Shown here: positions 12,420-23,890 of the stretch, in pieces | Layout of the letters: each line of letters starts with the position of its first letter | Position numbering within the stretch: the stretch's first letter is position 1 | DNA from: Abelmoschus esculentus | Lineage: Eukaryota > Streptophyta > Magnoliopsida > Malvales > Malvaceae | Assembly (NCBI GenBank): GCA_035048815.1 | Contig: JAUCBN010000062.1 | Location: 3,172,001-3,236,000, forward strand | Reading direction: 5' to 3' | DNA length: 64,000 bases | The notes under the pieces: generated by a model | Told to the model about the DNA's origin: nothing | The model's input: only the letters and a program-made list of their open reading frames with translations | Database searches by the model: none | Position numbers and translations under genes: made by a program

Positions 12420-14600
12420 TTTCAAGTAAATTGTGATCTCGTATCTCTCAAAATTTATAATTGTTGCTTGAACACACTAACTAATTATATAGCATTCACA
12501 ATGTCTTGATCACTTTGTTGTAATGTTTGAGATAATTCACTAGTAACACACAATATATTTTTCAACAATTGCAAATTAAACATAAACTTAAAGGACAGTA
12601 AAGAACTCAACAACATACAAACTTCAGCTCTTTACTCTAAGTGTGTTTCATCTTCCTCAATAATTTCAAGCACATCAAACACAGAAGAAAACATAGTAAT
12701 CAAGCTAACAACATTTTTTTAATGTGAACCCAATGAATATCTCCAGCTTCTTTATAAAAGTTTCTTGATTTAATCCACGACCATTGAAGATTTCATCATA
12801 TTGTAATGCTTCTCGTACCTTAGTCATTTTACTAGATTAAAGAATTTTTTTCTTACATGAAACACTAACCACATTAATCACACTATTAAAAAAATTAAAA
12901 AGAAATGCAACCTCAACTTATTTTTTAGAAACAGAAACAAATGCTAATTGCAGTTAATGTGCATAGAAATGAACATAAAAGTTCACTTATTATCTCTTAG
13001 AATCAAAATTTTGAGCCCATTAAATTCTCCTTGCATATTATTTATTCCGGGTGTAAAAGAGCCGAATCGAGCTCAAGTAGTGTTAAGCTCAGCTCGTCTC
13101 ATTAAGATTTTGAGTTGAGTAACTTTAAACAAGCCTAAAAAATCTGAGCTCGACTCAATTCGTTAAGAACTCGAGTCAAGTATTGATCGATCTTTGACCG
13201 TGTTAGAATCGAGTAACTCGTATCTGTCATGTCTCATTTAAAGTCTAATAAAGAAAAAAAATTGATACAAAAGTTGTGTAAAATCAAGCTTGTTAATTTT
13301 AGAGTTTAGTTTGTTAATTTAAGGTTTACGAATTACATTTAGGGTTTATATTTTAGGTTTTTAAGAATTATGTTTAGGGTTTATATTTTAGAGTCTTAAG
13401 TTTATAAATTTATATTTTAAATTATAAAGAATAAAACAATAGTATATTATATTTTCAAGTAGCTCGTGAGTTTTTTGAGTCGAGTATCAAGTAGCTCAGC
13501 TCGGATCGTCAAGAACTCGAGCCCAGTTCAAGCTCAAGTTAAGTCCAATCCAGTTGAGCTTTGACTGAGTCGAGCTCGAGTAGCTCGCGATCTGTCTCGT
13601 CTCATTTACATCCCTATTACTTACCTTATCATAACCTTGTCCTCTTATTCTTCATAATTCATGAGTTGCAAACACATTTTCAAGAGCATTCATTAGTGAA
13701 ACAACAATAGTATCAGAAACATGAACAAGACATAAAAACCGTTCGATAACTTTTTTATTCTTATGTACATAGTATATAACTATAGTCATTTGTTCTTTAA
13801 CAGATATGTCACAAGACTTATCAACCAAAATAGCAAAAAAAATCATTTCCAAGATCGTTAGTAATTGCACAAGTAATCTTATTAACAATTGCACTAACGA
13901 TATCTTTTTGTATAGTTAGTGCTACTAGTTTAAGATTGCCATGGACATTTTTAAAAACTTTATTAATAGTTTTCTTATGATTAGCAAGAAACCGTAAAAG
14001 CTCTAAAAAGTTACCTTGATTAGAAGAATCATAAGACTCATCAGGTCCATTAAAATTGAATCATTATCGCAAAAGAAATCAGACACAATCAACTGTAGCT
14101 GTAACATGAGTATGATATTCTTGTTTGGCTCGATTAAATTTCTTCTTAATGACAACTTACACATGTTTTTTTATTTAATAGAGCTTCACATTTTCTCCAA
14201 GCTAAATTATGATCACTATTAGAACCTCCGACATGAAGTTGCAATATGCTTTTATCTTTTTCAATTATTAAATCCGTCAACAAAAAATGTATCCCCTCAC
14301 TCTTGCTCTTCTTTAAAATCAGGTCTCATAAGATAGTAATGTAAACAAAATATTGCATCTTTGGATATACTATATTCTAACCAAATTTTATGCTCTTCGA
14401 GCTACATAGGATTTAAACTTCATAATTTACCATTATTATACTTTTTTCTTAGGAAATTTATTTTCTTTTGGTTGACAAAGACCTTTCAACAAATAAACCT
14501 TCTAATTTTTTCATGATCATTTGGATGATATTCCATAATCTTTGGTCTTTTTCTAGGATCCCCTTGAAGATTTTTCAAGTTGTAAAAACCTTTTTTTTTT
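12420..14600 (-). pseudogene. Decayed hAT-superfamily transposase (DUF4371 / zinc-finger MYM-type 1-like)
   Basis: Pieces of one protein can be read on the minus strand in the right order, through many stops and frameshifts. At about 14560-14480 is KIMEYHPNDHEKIRR, the N-terminal TTF-type signature. At about 14450-14300 is WLEYSISKDAIFCL. At about 14230 is HNLAWRKCEALLN. At 13894-13652 is the longest open piece, with FFAILVDKSCDISVKEQM and ERFLCLVHVSDT (the DUF4371 core). At about 12700-12430 are MFSSVFDVLEIIEEDETH and RAEVCMLLSSL. This order matches plant hAT-like transposases annotated as zinc finger MYM-type protein 1-like. A MITE splits it at about 13050-13612. It cannot encode an active protein. 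Confidence 0.85.
13050..13612. mobile_element. MITE nested in the hAT transposase pseudogene
   Basis: Transposase similarity stops near 13020 and resumes near 13620. The insert begins GGGTGTAAAAGAGC and ends CTCATTTACATCCC, an inverted pair. Inside are many GAGCTCGA/TCGAGCTC units in both orientations. Approximate flanks (TTATTTATT and TATTACTT) could be a worn 8-bp duplication. Confidence 0.55.
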
Positions 14601-15099
14601 TGTCGAACATGAATCTTTTATCTCTATTGTTGCCTTCTTATAATATTTTTCTATGTCTAAATAAAAGAAAGCGTAGAATTAGTTAAATTGTGGCATAAAA
14701 GGTACATCAAATATAAAACAAGAAAATTATATTGTGTGCATTGTTATTTATTTGTGAAAACTTCCTAAATTGTTAATTGAAATTTTAGGCGTCATAATTA
14801 ACTTGAGACTTAATTTTTTGATTGAAATTGTTGTTTTAACATAACATTTTCGTGACAATTGAAATACTTCCGAGTGAAAATGTGAATATTAATGACTTCA
14901 AAGGAATAATACAAATAAAAGATAATTTTCATCCAATGTGAAATCGATATTTAATTTTCATGGATATATCAAAACTATACTTATTTTTAACATAACTACT
15001 AACATTGTAACAACTAACCCTAAACTTTTCTAGCCCATTCTCCTCCTAAAGAAAAATAAATAAGACCATTAAATGATAAAACTTTGATTTAAAAGCAAA

Positions 15100-17640
15100 A
15101 CATGGATACCTTTTTTCACTTTCGGAGAGCTCAGTTACTCGTCCAGAACGTGTGGCCTTAGGCGTCTCTCATGACGTTACTTGGTCAGATCATTGCCTAA
15201 GTCAGCCTTCAACCAGTCTTGCGAGAACTCTTTCTCGACAAAAGCTTGTACAAACCATCAAGGCTTCGATGGGTTCAGAAACGTAAACAAACGAAGATGG
15301 CTACTCTTATCCACCTGAGAGACGACAAGAAAAAAGAACTAAAAAAAGAACAAGAGAACTAGAGTAAATGTCTCAAAGCTTTTATTACTCTTCTCAAGGA
15401 GAGAATGGATGAATGGATGATTGATTTGGTAAAAATATGGTAGAAGCTCTCTATTTATAGTTGAACACTCACTCAACCAAAGGTCGGGATCGATTTACAT
15501 AGATGGTCAAGATTAGCTCGAAATAAATAAAAAATCACCTATCTAAGGAAATTATATCCAATCTTATCTAATTACATCAATTAATGGGAAAGTTCCTTGG
15601 ATAGTTGATCTCTCCCTATATGGTAAGATTCTTTCTTATCCTTATTCGATAAGTTATCTCTTACCATTTCTGAAACTGGTTCTCTAGCATTCTCCAAGTG
15701 TTGGGCCAAGTATGATGGTCTTGGCAAGCCCGATAGTACCTCTATGTCAAACTTGTGCGTAACTGTCATGGAACCAAATGTGCGGGATGTGACATTCTCC
15801 CCTACCGCACTTAGTGATGCCTTTGTCGTTGCACTAGGAAGATCCTGAGTTGGTCCGTCTTGGATGTTTCTACTTGTTGCCTTAGCTTGATATGGTTCCC
15901 TCATAAGAACTACTTGCATCGTCTCTTGTCTCCATGCATTACATTGATTCTCTACACCATTCCTCGCATAATTTTAGTGACCTTTCGACGTGTCGGCTTG
16001 CTCATATCCCCATATGGAGTGCTCGCTTTGACTCTTCTCATCAAGTGATGTTGCATCCTAAGACCCCTTCGGATAAATCTCCATCTTTAGTGTGTTCTCT
16101 TAACAATCTTGATTTGCCTTGACTTGGACACTCTTGGCCTCGCGGTAAAATCTTGGGTGTCATCATATTAAACACTAGAAGAACTTTCAGACTCTTCAGC
16201 CCATCCAATAAGCTTCTTAGAACTTTGAAATGTCCCTTCCAAGCTTTGTCTTCTCCGTAATATGACTTAGGTCTTACTCGAACTACACTCCACAACAATA
16301 GTAAATTAAAATCTATAACAATAGAGTTGTGTTTGAGATGTACCTTCCTCTCAGTAGTATTTACTCTATAACACTATGTTGCATAGGCCCTTCTACGAAG
16401 TCCGTTACCCTCGGTTACATCCGTCTATCTGACTTGATGTTTGGAACTTTGTTCTTGTATCAAGCCTTCTTCGTCAAAGTTTGGTGCTTCCTTTTGCATA
16501 GGCTTTTCTTACTTGAATTCCTTCAATTCTTCTCCACCTTGCCCATGGGTGGTGTATCCACGGTCTTAGACAAGCTCCTTAGTAGCCTTCTCGGACATGG
16601 CTAAGTCTTTTAGCCTTTGGTCAATATAGGTTGTAGCATATTCAATGGTCAATTTGCAACTTGTATGAGCACTTATATTGGTAGCACTATAGTTGCTTAT
16701 TCTCCCTCGGCTTGACGACCTTTTCATTCACTATCGCACCAGGTGTTGACCTTGGTTCATCTACTTAGCACTCGTATTCGTAGCTTGGTTCTTACTTGGC
16801 TTGTTGGAATACGTAATCGTTTCAAGTCACAATACTTCTCCTTGTGGTTGGTCTATTTCCTTGATGATGGCAACAAGGCAATTCTTCTCGTGATAGCTCC
16901 TTATCAAATGTGGACCATCACAAAAATAGCACTTCAATCCTCTACTCGCCTACTTCTTTGTCACGAACTTAGTCTTTTCACCCCACTATCTTTCGACGGG
17001 GTTTAAAAAATTCTACTTTGGTTGTTGCTTCCTTCGTAGACTCTGTCGACACTTTGACTACAACTATTGCCAATGAAAATTTATGAAAATCACATTGCTC
17101 TAATACGAGCTTCGCCCTAGGTCTATGTCCATCTAAGAAGGTTTTGAGCACACTCTATTCACTCATTTCGATCTTGCAACTGAGTAGTTCATTTTTGAGA
17201 CCATACACCTCGATCCGTAAAGCCTTCACCTCAGCTTCACAAGCATCACTCCATCGAACATTCTTTAACTTGTTGAGAGCATGTTGGATCTTGTTCTTGA
17301 ACCTGTCCTCCATGGACTCTAACTTGTCAAGATGAGACTCATGGGTTTTCTTTATGCCCTCCATCAAATTTTTGTTGAGAATGTCTTGTTCATTCAAGGT
17401 ATATAATTTCTCTATATACTTCTCATGAACTTATCTATGAACTAGCTTTACTATAACTGCAAGTACGTTCGAATACAAGTCCCCTCGAATCGCTCTGATA
17501 CTACTTGTCACGAGACCATTATCCTCTTCCTAAAAGGCATGTCTGATACGATGTGTAGCGCCACCACTTATATATCCCAAGACCTTCTTTTCTTTTTCGA
17601 TGTGGGATTAATGATCTATACACTCGTCACGTGACATTCT
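15100..17640 (-). mobile_element. Decayed Ty3/gypsy retrotransposon, gag and protease region
   Basis: On the minus strand, from high to low coordinate: at about 17505-17633 is a short TGTCACGTGACG...CTCGTGACA LTR-like unit. At about 17490 is a GTATCAGAGC primer-binding-like site. At 17397-17155 is an uninterrupted coiled-coil, gag-like stretch (KLESMEDRFKNKIQHALNKL). At about 16940-16860 is a decayed zinc knuckle with CDGPH spacing. A TGTCAC LTR head preceded by a purine-rich tract lies at about 15797-15810, and LTR-like sequence continues to about 15100. The layout parallels the better preserved element at 31107-38946. Many stops are present. The frames at 15581-15919 and 16329-17006 are LTR or antisense readings, not genes. 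Confidence 0.6.
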
Positions 17641-18724
17641 CCCTCACTCAACCTCGTGACGCCTTAGTCACGAGCATCCGCTCACTTGATTAGCCTCTTA
17701 TCACGTTTCTTCACGCTCCCTATCCCTATCATGGGCTCTCGGTATAAAATCAGAAAATTAAAAGATCGTTCTAATTTTTCAAGAATTAATAAGATGACAA
17801 TCACTTAATTTGTGTATTTCTTTTTAGCTTTAATTCATACATAAATTTCAACTCCAATTAAAACCTAGAACATTCGGTGAAGTAAGGCCAAAGTATTGTA
17901 CCGACATAGACTATTATCACTTATCATCAACACCACAAATTCCTAGATTTCTACGCTATAAATTGATGACAATAAAATTTTAAGGTGTCAAAATAATAAT
18001 AAAAAATAAAATATAAAGATAAAAAATAACAGTGAATAGAAAAAGAGATCGAATTAGTAAAATGTGAAATTGAGTGGTGCATGCGTGAAATCAAAAAAAT
18101 TGATGGATAGCAGCGTTCATAGACAGTGGAAAACAAGTTTGGTTGAAAGGTAATATTATTTGTTTTATTGAAAGTTTTTGTGATGTTAATCGTAATCACT
18201 ATTAACTAATTTTTGAATAAAGAATTAAAATCATTAATATATAATAAAAAACTAATAAATTTATATATTTACTACCAAAATATTTATTTATATGATTTTT
18301 AGAAATAATTTTTAATAAAAAAATATTTCTTTTTCTTGCGCATAGGTGAATATCGGGGGTATTCAAAATTATTCAACTCAATTGATTTTACGTAATTATC
18401 CGACGATTTAAAAGAAAAAAGTAAAGTATTTTCCTAAAAAATACCCAATCGGTCAAGGTACCCAACCCAAAACTTTTACCGGGTAGTTGGTCCAGATCTG
18501 GGTTGAATTATTTGGTTATCGGGTGTTCGATCCGACCTGATATTTTTAATTATCTTTTATTTTTAAATTAAGTATAAACCATGAAGTGATTCTAAGAATG
18601 TGTTGGTGTGTCTTGAAATTGGTGGACATAATGACGTTTAATAGTATTTTATTTAAGCTAAATAAAATTTGTGTTAGTAAGTAAAGAGTAATAAACATGC
18701 ATGAATAATGTTATCTTGATAAAA
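17640..18724. other. AT-rich DNA, end of the inverted-repeat spacer
   Basis: From 17640 to about 17750 the sequence looks like the inner side of another gypsy element (pyrimidine-rich tract complementary to a polypurine tract, then CTCGTGACGCC). From 17760 to 18724 no coding sequence or named repeat is recognised. GGTCGGA/TCCGACC-type units at about 18440-18540 hint at another hAT-type MITE. Confidence 0.45.
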
Positions 18725-19292
18725 AAAATTATCAATACATGTTATTAGGACATACTCTTGATATTTGATTATTTTAACATTTGTTATTAGAGATTCGATT
18801 TTTCTTTGTTATTAAAATCTTAATTTTTCAATAATTATTATTAGATGCTCATTTTTTTCTCAATATTCATTGTTAGGAGTTTACTCTTAAAAATTATTAT
18901 TTTACAATATTTCATATTAAGGTTCAATTTTTTTTCTTATTACTTATTTTTAAGGGCCTATTTTTTTTTTAATACTTGTTATTAAAGACATGCTCTTAAT
19001 TTTCCCCTAAACTTGTTTGATAATACTTGTTATTAGAGACATAATTTCCCCTTTAATATTTGTTATTACATATATACTCTTGAAATTTATTTATTTTTTA
19101 ATAATTATTGTTAGAGATGTAAAAAAATATTTATTATTACATACTACTTTTAATTATTTTCCTATACTTATTTAATAGGTAATACTTGTTCTTAGTGAAA
19201 TAATTTTAAATTTTAATTTTGAGCCTAATTTTTAGCTCGTCTTAAGACCACTTAAATCAGAGAAACAACTTTGCCACCTATAATTATTTAGA

Positions 19293-19535
19293 CCGGAAGT
19301 TCTAACCTTTTAATCGTGACTCTTTTCATATTTCTGTTAAAAATTTCTAAAAATTTAAATTTTAAATCATAACCCTAATTTTCTCCATCCTAAATATTGC
19401 GACCTAAAAAATACATCATACCCCTAATTTCTACAATCCTAACCCTTATCCTTGAACTTTAAACTTACTAATTTAAAGTAGAAACTAATAAAGACATGAT
19501 TAACGAACAAACAATTTGTATCCGATTATGATTTA
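19293..19535. mobile_element. Insertion present only in the right arm
   Basis: The left arm reads straight through this point (near 8850), whereas here about 240 bases intervene. They contain CCCTAA-like runs and resemble one half of the hairpin element at 20519-21021 and the fragment at 24995-25225. The ends are approximate, and no target duplication could be fixed. Confidence 0.5.
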
Positions 19536-19864
19536 TTGTCATAATTATTTATTGTCGTAATTGTTATCTATAAAATATTATGATTTATCCACGTAAGGGA
19601 ATCTAATATTGTAATGTAGATTAGTCTGACAAATTGACTGGTTCTCCACAGTAGCTGTGAATATTTGATAGACAAATTCAGCTCTTACTCCCGGCGGCCT
19701 GACCAGGTATCAGACAACTTGATTTACTCAATTTTTAATTTCCCAAAGAGTAGAGAAGAAACCAACATTACGACCATAGAATTTATCCAACAAAAAACTA
19801 AGAACAAAACTTGAATTTGACTTGACAATGGAAGACCAAACCCAGAATATAGCACCAACAGTTC

Positions 19865-19871
19865 TTTATAT
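19865..19871 (+). promoter_or_regulatory. TATA-like box upstream of peptide copy B
   Basis: TTTATAT lies about 46-52 bases before the ATG at 19917. It is the counterpart of the motif at 7974-7983. Confidence 0.35.
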
Positions 19872-19916
19872 GCAGCCATCATAACACTGAAAAACCAATT
19901 TTCTGAGCATCCAAAC

Positions 19917-20233
19917 ATGTCCTGTACGCTTTTTATTCTAGTTTTACTGCTACAGATTTCACTACACCCGCCTCCAGTTTCATCCACCAACGCTCACATA
20001 GTATTTGGTAAGTATAACATATCTAGGTTTTTCAGTATTCTTAGTGATGAGATGAATCTCTTCTGAGTTGGTCTCAATATATTGCTTTCATTTTCTGGTT
20101 TTTTGTAGGAGAAAACATCCACAAAGAGATTCGAAGAAGTCTAATTGATGTAAATCCCCGTCGAAGTCGAACACAACGGCCTGTTCATGCAGGAAATGGC
20201 CGAACTGGTCGTTGTCTCCCTGTGTGTCCGTAA
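19917..20233 (+). CDS. Candidate small secreted peptide precursor, copy B (2 exons)
   Basis: Exon 1 is 19917-20007 and exon 2 is 20109-20233, separated by a GT-AG intron of 101 bases; the product is about 71 residues. The signal peptide is identical to that of copy A except at residue 2 (Ser for Ala). Exon 1 differs by one base in 91 and the intron by about two in 101. Exon 2 begins the same way (GENIHKEI, RSLID) but then changes quickly. The tail here is RPVHAGNGRTGRCLPVCP, against PVHPGSGACDSVCP in copy A, with a net 12-base in-frame gain. The final Val-Cys-Pro-stop and the following 3' sequence are again nearly identical. I do not recognise the family; the role is inferred only from the secreted, short, two-cysteine design. 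Confidence 0.5.
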
Positions 20234-20518
20234 ATTACATCCTGAGAGCCGACATCGCAATCATGGATTCATATAAGTTATTTCTTTTTTCTATTTTGTG
20301 ATTATGTTTAGATGGTTATTTATACAAATTTATACTAAGATAAACAAGTTGTGCAATATATTTGATTTTAGCAGGCTTAGTTATTTTCGTAACTGTGCTT
20401 TAAATCATGTGGCTACATTTATGTTGTTTTTTCTTCCATTTTGTCGTCAAATCATATATATATGGATAGTTTTTTCGTTGGTATAGGGTAGGTTCGTTTT
20501 AAAACTACAAATCTTAAA

Positions 20519-21021
20519 GGATGCAAATTAGGGGTTTAAATTGTGTCAACTTCTTCCTCGGACCTTTTTTCATGCCTCTGTTTTGAATTAGGGGTTTAAG
20601 ATTTAGGATTTAAGGTTCAAGGCTAGGGGTTAGAGAAATAGGAGTAGGGTGTATTTTTTTAAGGTTTAAGGTTTATGATATTAAAAATAAGAGTTAGGGT
20701 TTAAAATTTAATTTTTTAAAATTTTCAACAGGAAGCATGAAAGGAGGCATGATAAAAGGGCAAATAATTTTTATACAATCTTAAAAGTGTAAAAATCTCT
20801 TACCTCTTTATTATGCCTCCGTTCATGTCTCTTGTTGAAAATTTTTAAAAATTGAATTTTAAACCCTAACCCTAATTTTCTATATCCTAAACACTAAAAA
20901 ATACATCATACTCCTAATTCTCTAAACCCTAACCACAACCCCTTACCTTGAACCCTAAACCCTTTAATTTGAAGCAGAAACACGAATGAAGACATAAAAA
21001 AGAGACAAACAATTTCTACCC
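20519..21021. mobile_element. Hairpin-type transposon present only in the right arm
   Basis: The two halves (about 20519-20760 and 20800-21021) are reverse complements. They carry runs such as AGGGTTTAAG and CCCTAAACCC that look telomere-like but are not in register. ATCTTAAA flanks both sides (20511-20518 and 21022-21029). The left arm has the single uninterrupted site near 7405. The 8-9 bp duplication and long TIRs fit a hAT- or Mutator-type non-autonomous element. There is no coding potential. Confidence 0.7.
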
Positions 21022-21572
21022 ATCTTAAAATGCATGTGTTTAAGTCTGATAATTGTTGTCACCTTTTGAATCTGGAAAGCAAGACACAATTTTATTACAG
21101 AAACAAGGAAGAAATATCTCCTAACAAACAATAATAACTGTAGTGGTGCATCAAGAAATTCATGAATCAGACCAAAATATCTTTCTATAAATCGATATGT
21201 ATTTTTTTTATCTTATACATTAAATTATTTTTTTTAATAAAGAAACTAATATAAGTTAAAATTGGTTTCTAGCAAATGGGATGCAATTGCTCCCCTAGAG
21301 AGTCACATGCATCTGTCTCGTAATAACTGTGTACAAACACTAGAAAAAAACGACACAATGCAATTGTTAAAACTATGGGACCAAAATTAAATTCTCCCCA
21401 GTCCAAGATGTTTATAAAAAACAGTTGTTAAAATGGGGGTCTACAGAGGTAGGGCAAAGCGATTCAAATCTCGAAGAACTCTACTTCTCTCTTCAGTACA
21501 CCAAAACACATCTTTTTCGATTTTTTTTAATTCTTTTTCGGTATTTTAAAACGCTGTTAGAAACTTTTCTGA

Positions 21573-22606
21573 TACTATGAAAAACGCCACAAACACTTTG
21601 TAAGAAAATGCTGTAAATTTTCCAGCGTTTTCTCATACAAATACCACTATTGTTATCGGTAAACAATGATGTTTTTTTATAAGAAACGTCTGGAAAAATC
21701 ATTATGTGGTGGCATTTTTAGTCAAAAAAGATAAGGAAAACTTGTTAGTTGGTGACGTTTTTAGTTACAAATGTTAAAAAAAAAACGTGTTTTTTAGTGG
21801 CGTTTTTTATAAGAAACATTGGAAAAATCTGTTCTTTAGTGAGGTTTTAGATAAAAATGCCAAGAAAAATTTGTTTTTTGGTGGTGTTTTCAATCAAAAA
21901 CGTTGATAATATGTCGGCCAAAATAATTTTGTTCTACTGTGCTAACTAACTATCGAGACTCTAGACTAGTAACCATGCTATGATCACCAACTGGACTTAG
22001 AATCTTATCTAGAACTCAAGGATATAAAGGTACAAGCATATAAGATAGATCTTGTTCAAGTAAGGTCATGTCTAAACAACTATTGATTTTGACTTAAATA
22101 ACAACTAGTTTGTTCTTTCCTTTTCAATGTGAGATATTGTTTATGTCCCAACAAATTGCGGCGTTTGTGCTATAAAATGCCGCTAAATTGAGATCCAGAT
22201 GTTTGTAAAAAAAATTGACACTAAAAATAGATTTATTGCGGCGTTTGTGCTATAAAATACCGCTAAATTAAGATCTAGATGTTTATCAGAAAAATGACAC
22301 TAAAAATAGATTTATTGCGGCAATTTTTTCTGAAATATCGCTATATCTATTATTTAGCAACATTTGTAACAAAATACCTTATTGCAGCGTTTTCCTCTAA
22401 AATGCCACCATATGTTTTTTGCAATGATTTTTTTTTTATAAAAACGTCACTAAAGAATGGACCTATTGCGGTATTTCCTACTAAAACACCACTATATGTA
22501 TTTTTTAATGATGTTTGTTGTAAAACGTCACTAAAAGTATAAATTTAACAACATTTGTTACAAAATGCCAATAAAAATGTCGTTATAGACTTATTTTGAT
22601 ATAGTG
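21573..22606. mobile_element. Non-autonomous CACTA-like transposon, right-arm copy
   Basis: This is the mirror copy of 3379-4335. It runs from ACTATG at about 21574 to ATAGTG at 22606 and has the same GCGTTTT/AACGCCGC subterminal units. It also contains the LTR and primer-binding-site remnant (about 21972-22150). The frame at 22279-22542 is repeat translation. It is slightly longer than the left copy because of an extra repeat unit near 22190-22320. Confidence 0.6.
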
Positions 22607-23284
22607 ATTGATGTATTCAATTAAGAGTATGAAACTCTGTTTGACTAAAATTTTTTATATGCAATTGAATTTTGTAAACAAATAATATATTCTATAAATA
22701 CATAGTAGGGATTATGTAACACTACCTTCTCAGCCTAGTAGAGAACTAGGTTGGAGCGTGTTATTGAAAGGTAGTTCGATATTCGGTATAGTATTTTATT
22801 CAATAATTTATGATTCGTTAAGGGACGGTGTTTGATTTGATACATAATTATCATGGTAGGTTTATTGGATCTGTATACTACTAGTCTTGTCAAAACTGAA
22901 CCAAATTAAAAAATTTCAAAGTTTTAGGGTGTAAAACATAACTTTAAGTGTCCTTATTAGAAATTCTTATTACCAACTTGAAATTAAACCAATAATCAAT
23001 GGTCCTGTAAAATTTTAATCTATTTAGACTTCGTTTACCTACCCAATTTAATCTTCCATTAAAGGATTAAAATGTAAAAAATTTAAAAGTTCATTTAAAT
23101 GACTTTTAACATAATTAACAGAATTCGTATCGATACACCTTATGTTCATATTGATACGGATTAACAAAGTTTAGTAAGTTCATTAAAGGATAAAGGGTTG
23201 TACTGATACGGGACTTATTATATCGAACGCCAGGTTTATTTTTAATATTTTAGAATTCTAGTAATGTTTTGTGAATTTCATTAG

Positions 23285-23450
23285 TGAATTTGGTTGAAAA
23301 TCATTAGTGAGAGCTAAGGTAATGGATGTAGAACTTATTCGAAGCTTAAACCACTATAAATCTTTGTGTTCTTAATTTTTCTACATTTTCCAAACTTTTC
23401 ACAAAAAATTTTAAATTGTCAATTCACCTCTTCTTGGCCAATTCAATTGT
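23285..23450 (+). mobile_element. Ty1/copia LTR 3'-end fragment
   Basis: The order TTAGTGAGAGCTAAGGTA, GGATGTAGAACTTATTCGAA, ACCACTATAAATCTTTGTG and a T-rich tract parallels the 3' third of the copia LTR at 36348-37407 (about 37220-37330). No gag follows. It directly adjoins the outer end of the inverted repeat. Confidence 0.6.
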
Positions 23451-23764
23451 TCGATCCACTCAACACTTTTATTGTACCTCTATTAGTACTCACTTTAAAA
23501 TAACGAGTTTAAGGTTAAAGGTTTGATCCACTCAACACGTATTGTTTTTGTTATAGTATTGATACATATCATTATCAGTGTTTTCAAGATACTTTCCAAA
23601 TTTATCGTTCTAAAAATTATTACCATTTATCTATTTATTTTCTCATCTATCCATCTATATATTTATATATTTCTTTAGAAATATATAAGTTTAGGAGAGT
23701 TAGATGAAAAATTTTGAAAAATATTGTTGTTTGAAATTAATTTTAGGGAGTTTAAGATATAATT

Positions 23765-23890
23765 GGGGAAGTAGGTCAATTGCTACGGTAATAAAAGGAC
23801 CTCGTCACCTTCTCTTGGTGAGGTCTTCTCTTTCTTCCTCATTCAACCGAATAAATTAAATACTGTAGCAATTGGCTTACTTCTCCAATT
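23765..23890. repeat. Short hairpin-forming repeat (MITE-like)
   Basis: AATTGGGGAAGTAGGTCAAT with TTGCTAC at the left is mirrored by GTAGCAA and TTGGCTTACTTCTCCAATT at the right. A smaller hairpin sits at the centre (GACCTCGTCACC facing GGTGAGGTC). The flanks show no clear duplication. Confidence 0.55.

Larger units (their letters stand above)
18725..23268 (-). repeat. Right arm of the large inverted repeat
   Basis: This is the mirror copy of 2735-9735 (matched blocks are listed there). It is shorter because it lacks the solo LTR and two MITEs, but it carries two insertions of its own at 19293-19535 and 20519-21021. Intact stretches, such as exon 1 and the intron of the peptide gene, differ by only about 1-2 percent, so the duplication looks recent for those parts. 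Other stretches are visibly more diverged. The outer end near 23268 abuts a copia LTR fragment. Confidence 0.85.

Noticed and set aside
15581..15919. 112-codon minus-strand frame
   Set aside because: It reads through a gypsy LTR head (TGTCAC) and purine-rich tract, and no family is recognisable. The frame is incidental.
20570..20960. Interstitial telomere repeats
   Set aside because: CCCTAA/TTAGGG-like runs are irregular and arranged as a mirror pair within a transposon, not as a tandem telomere array.
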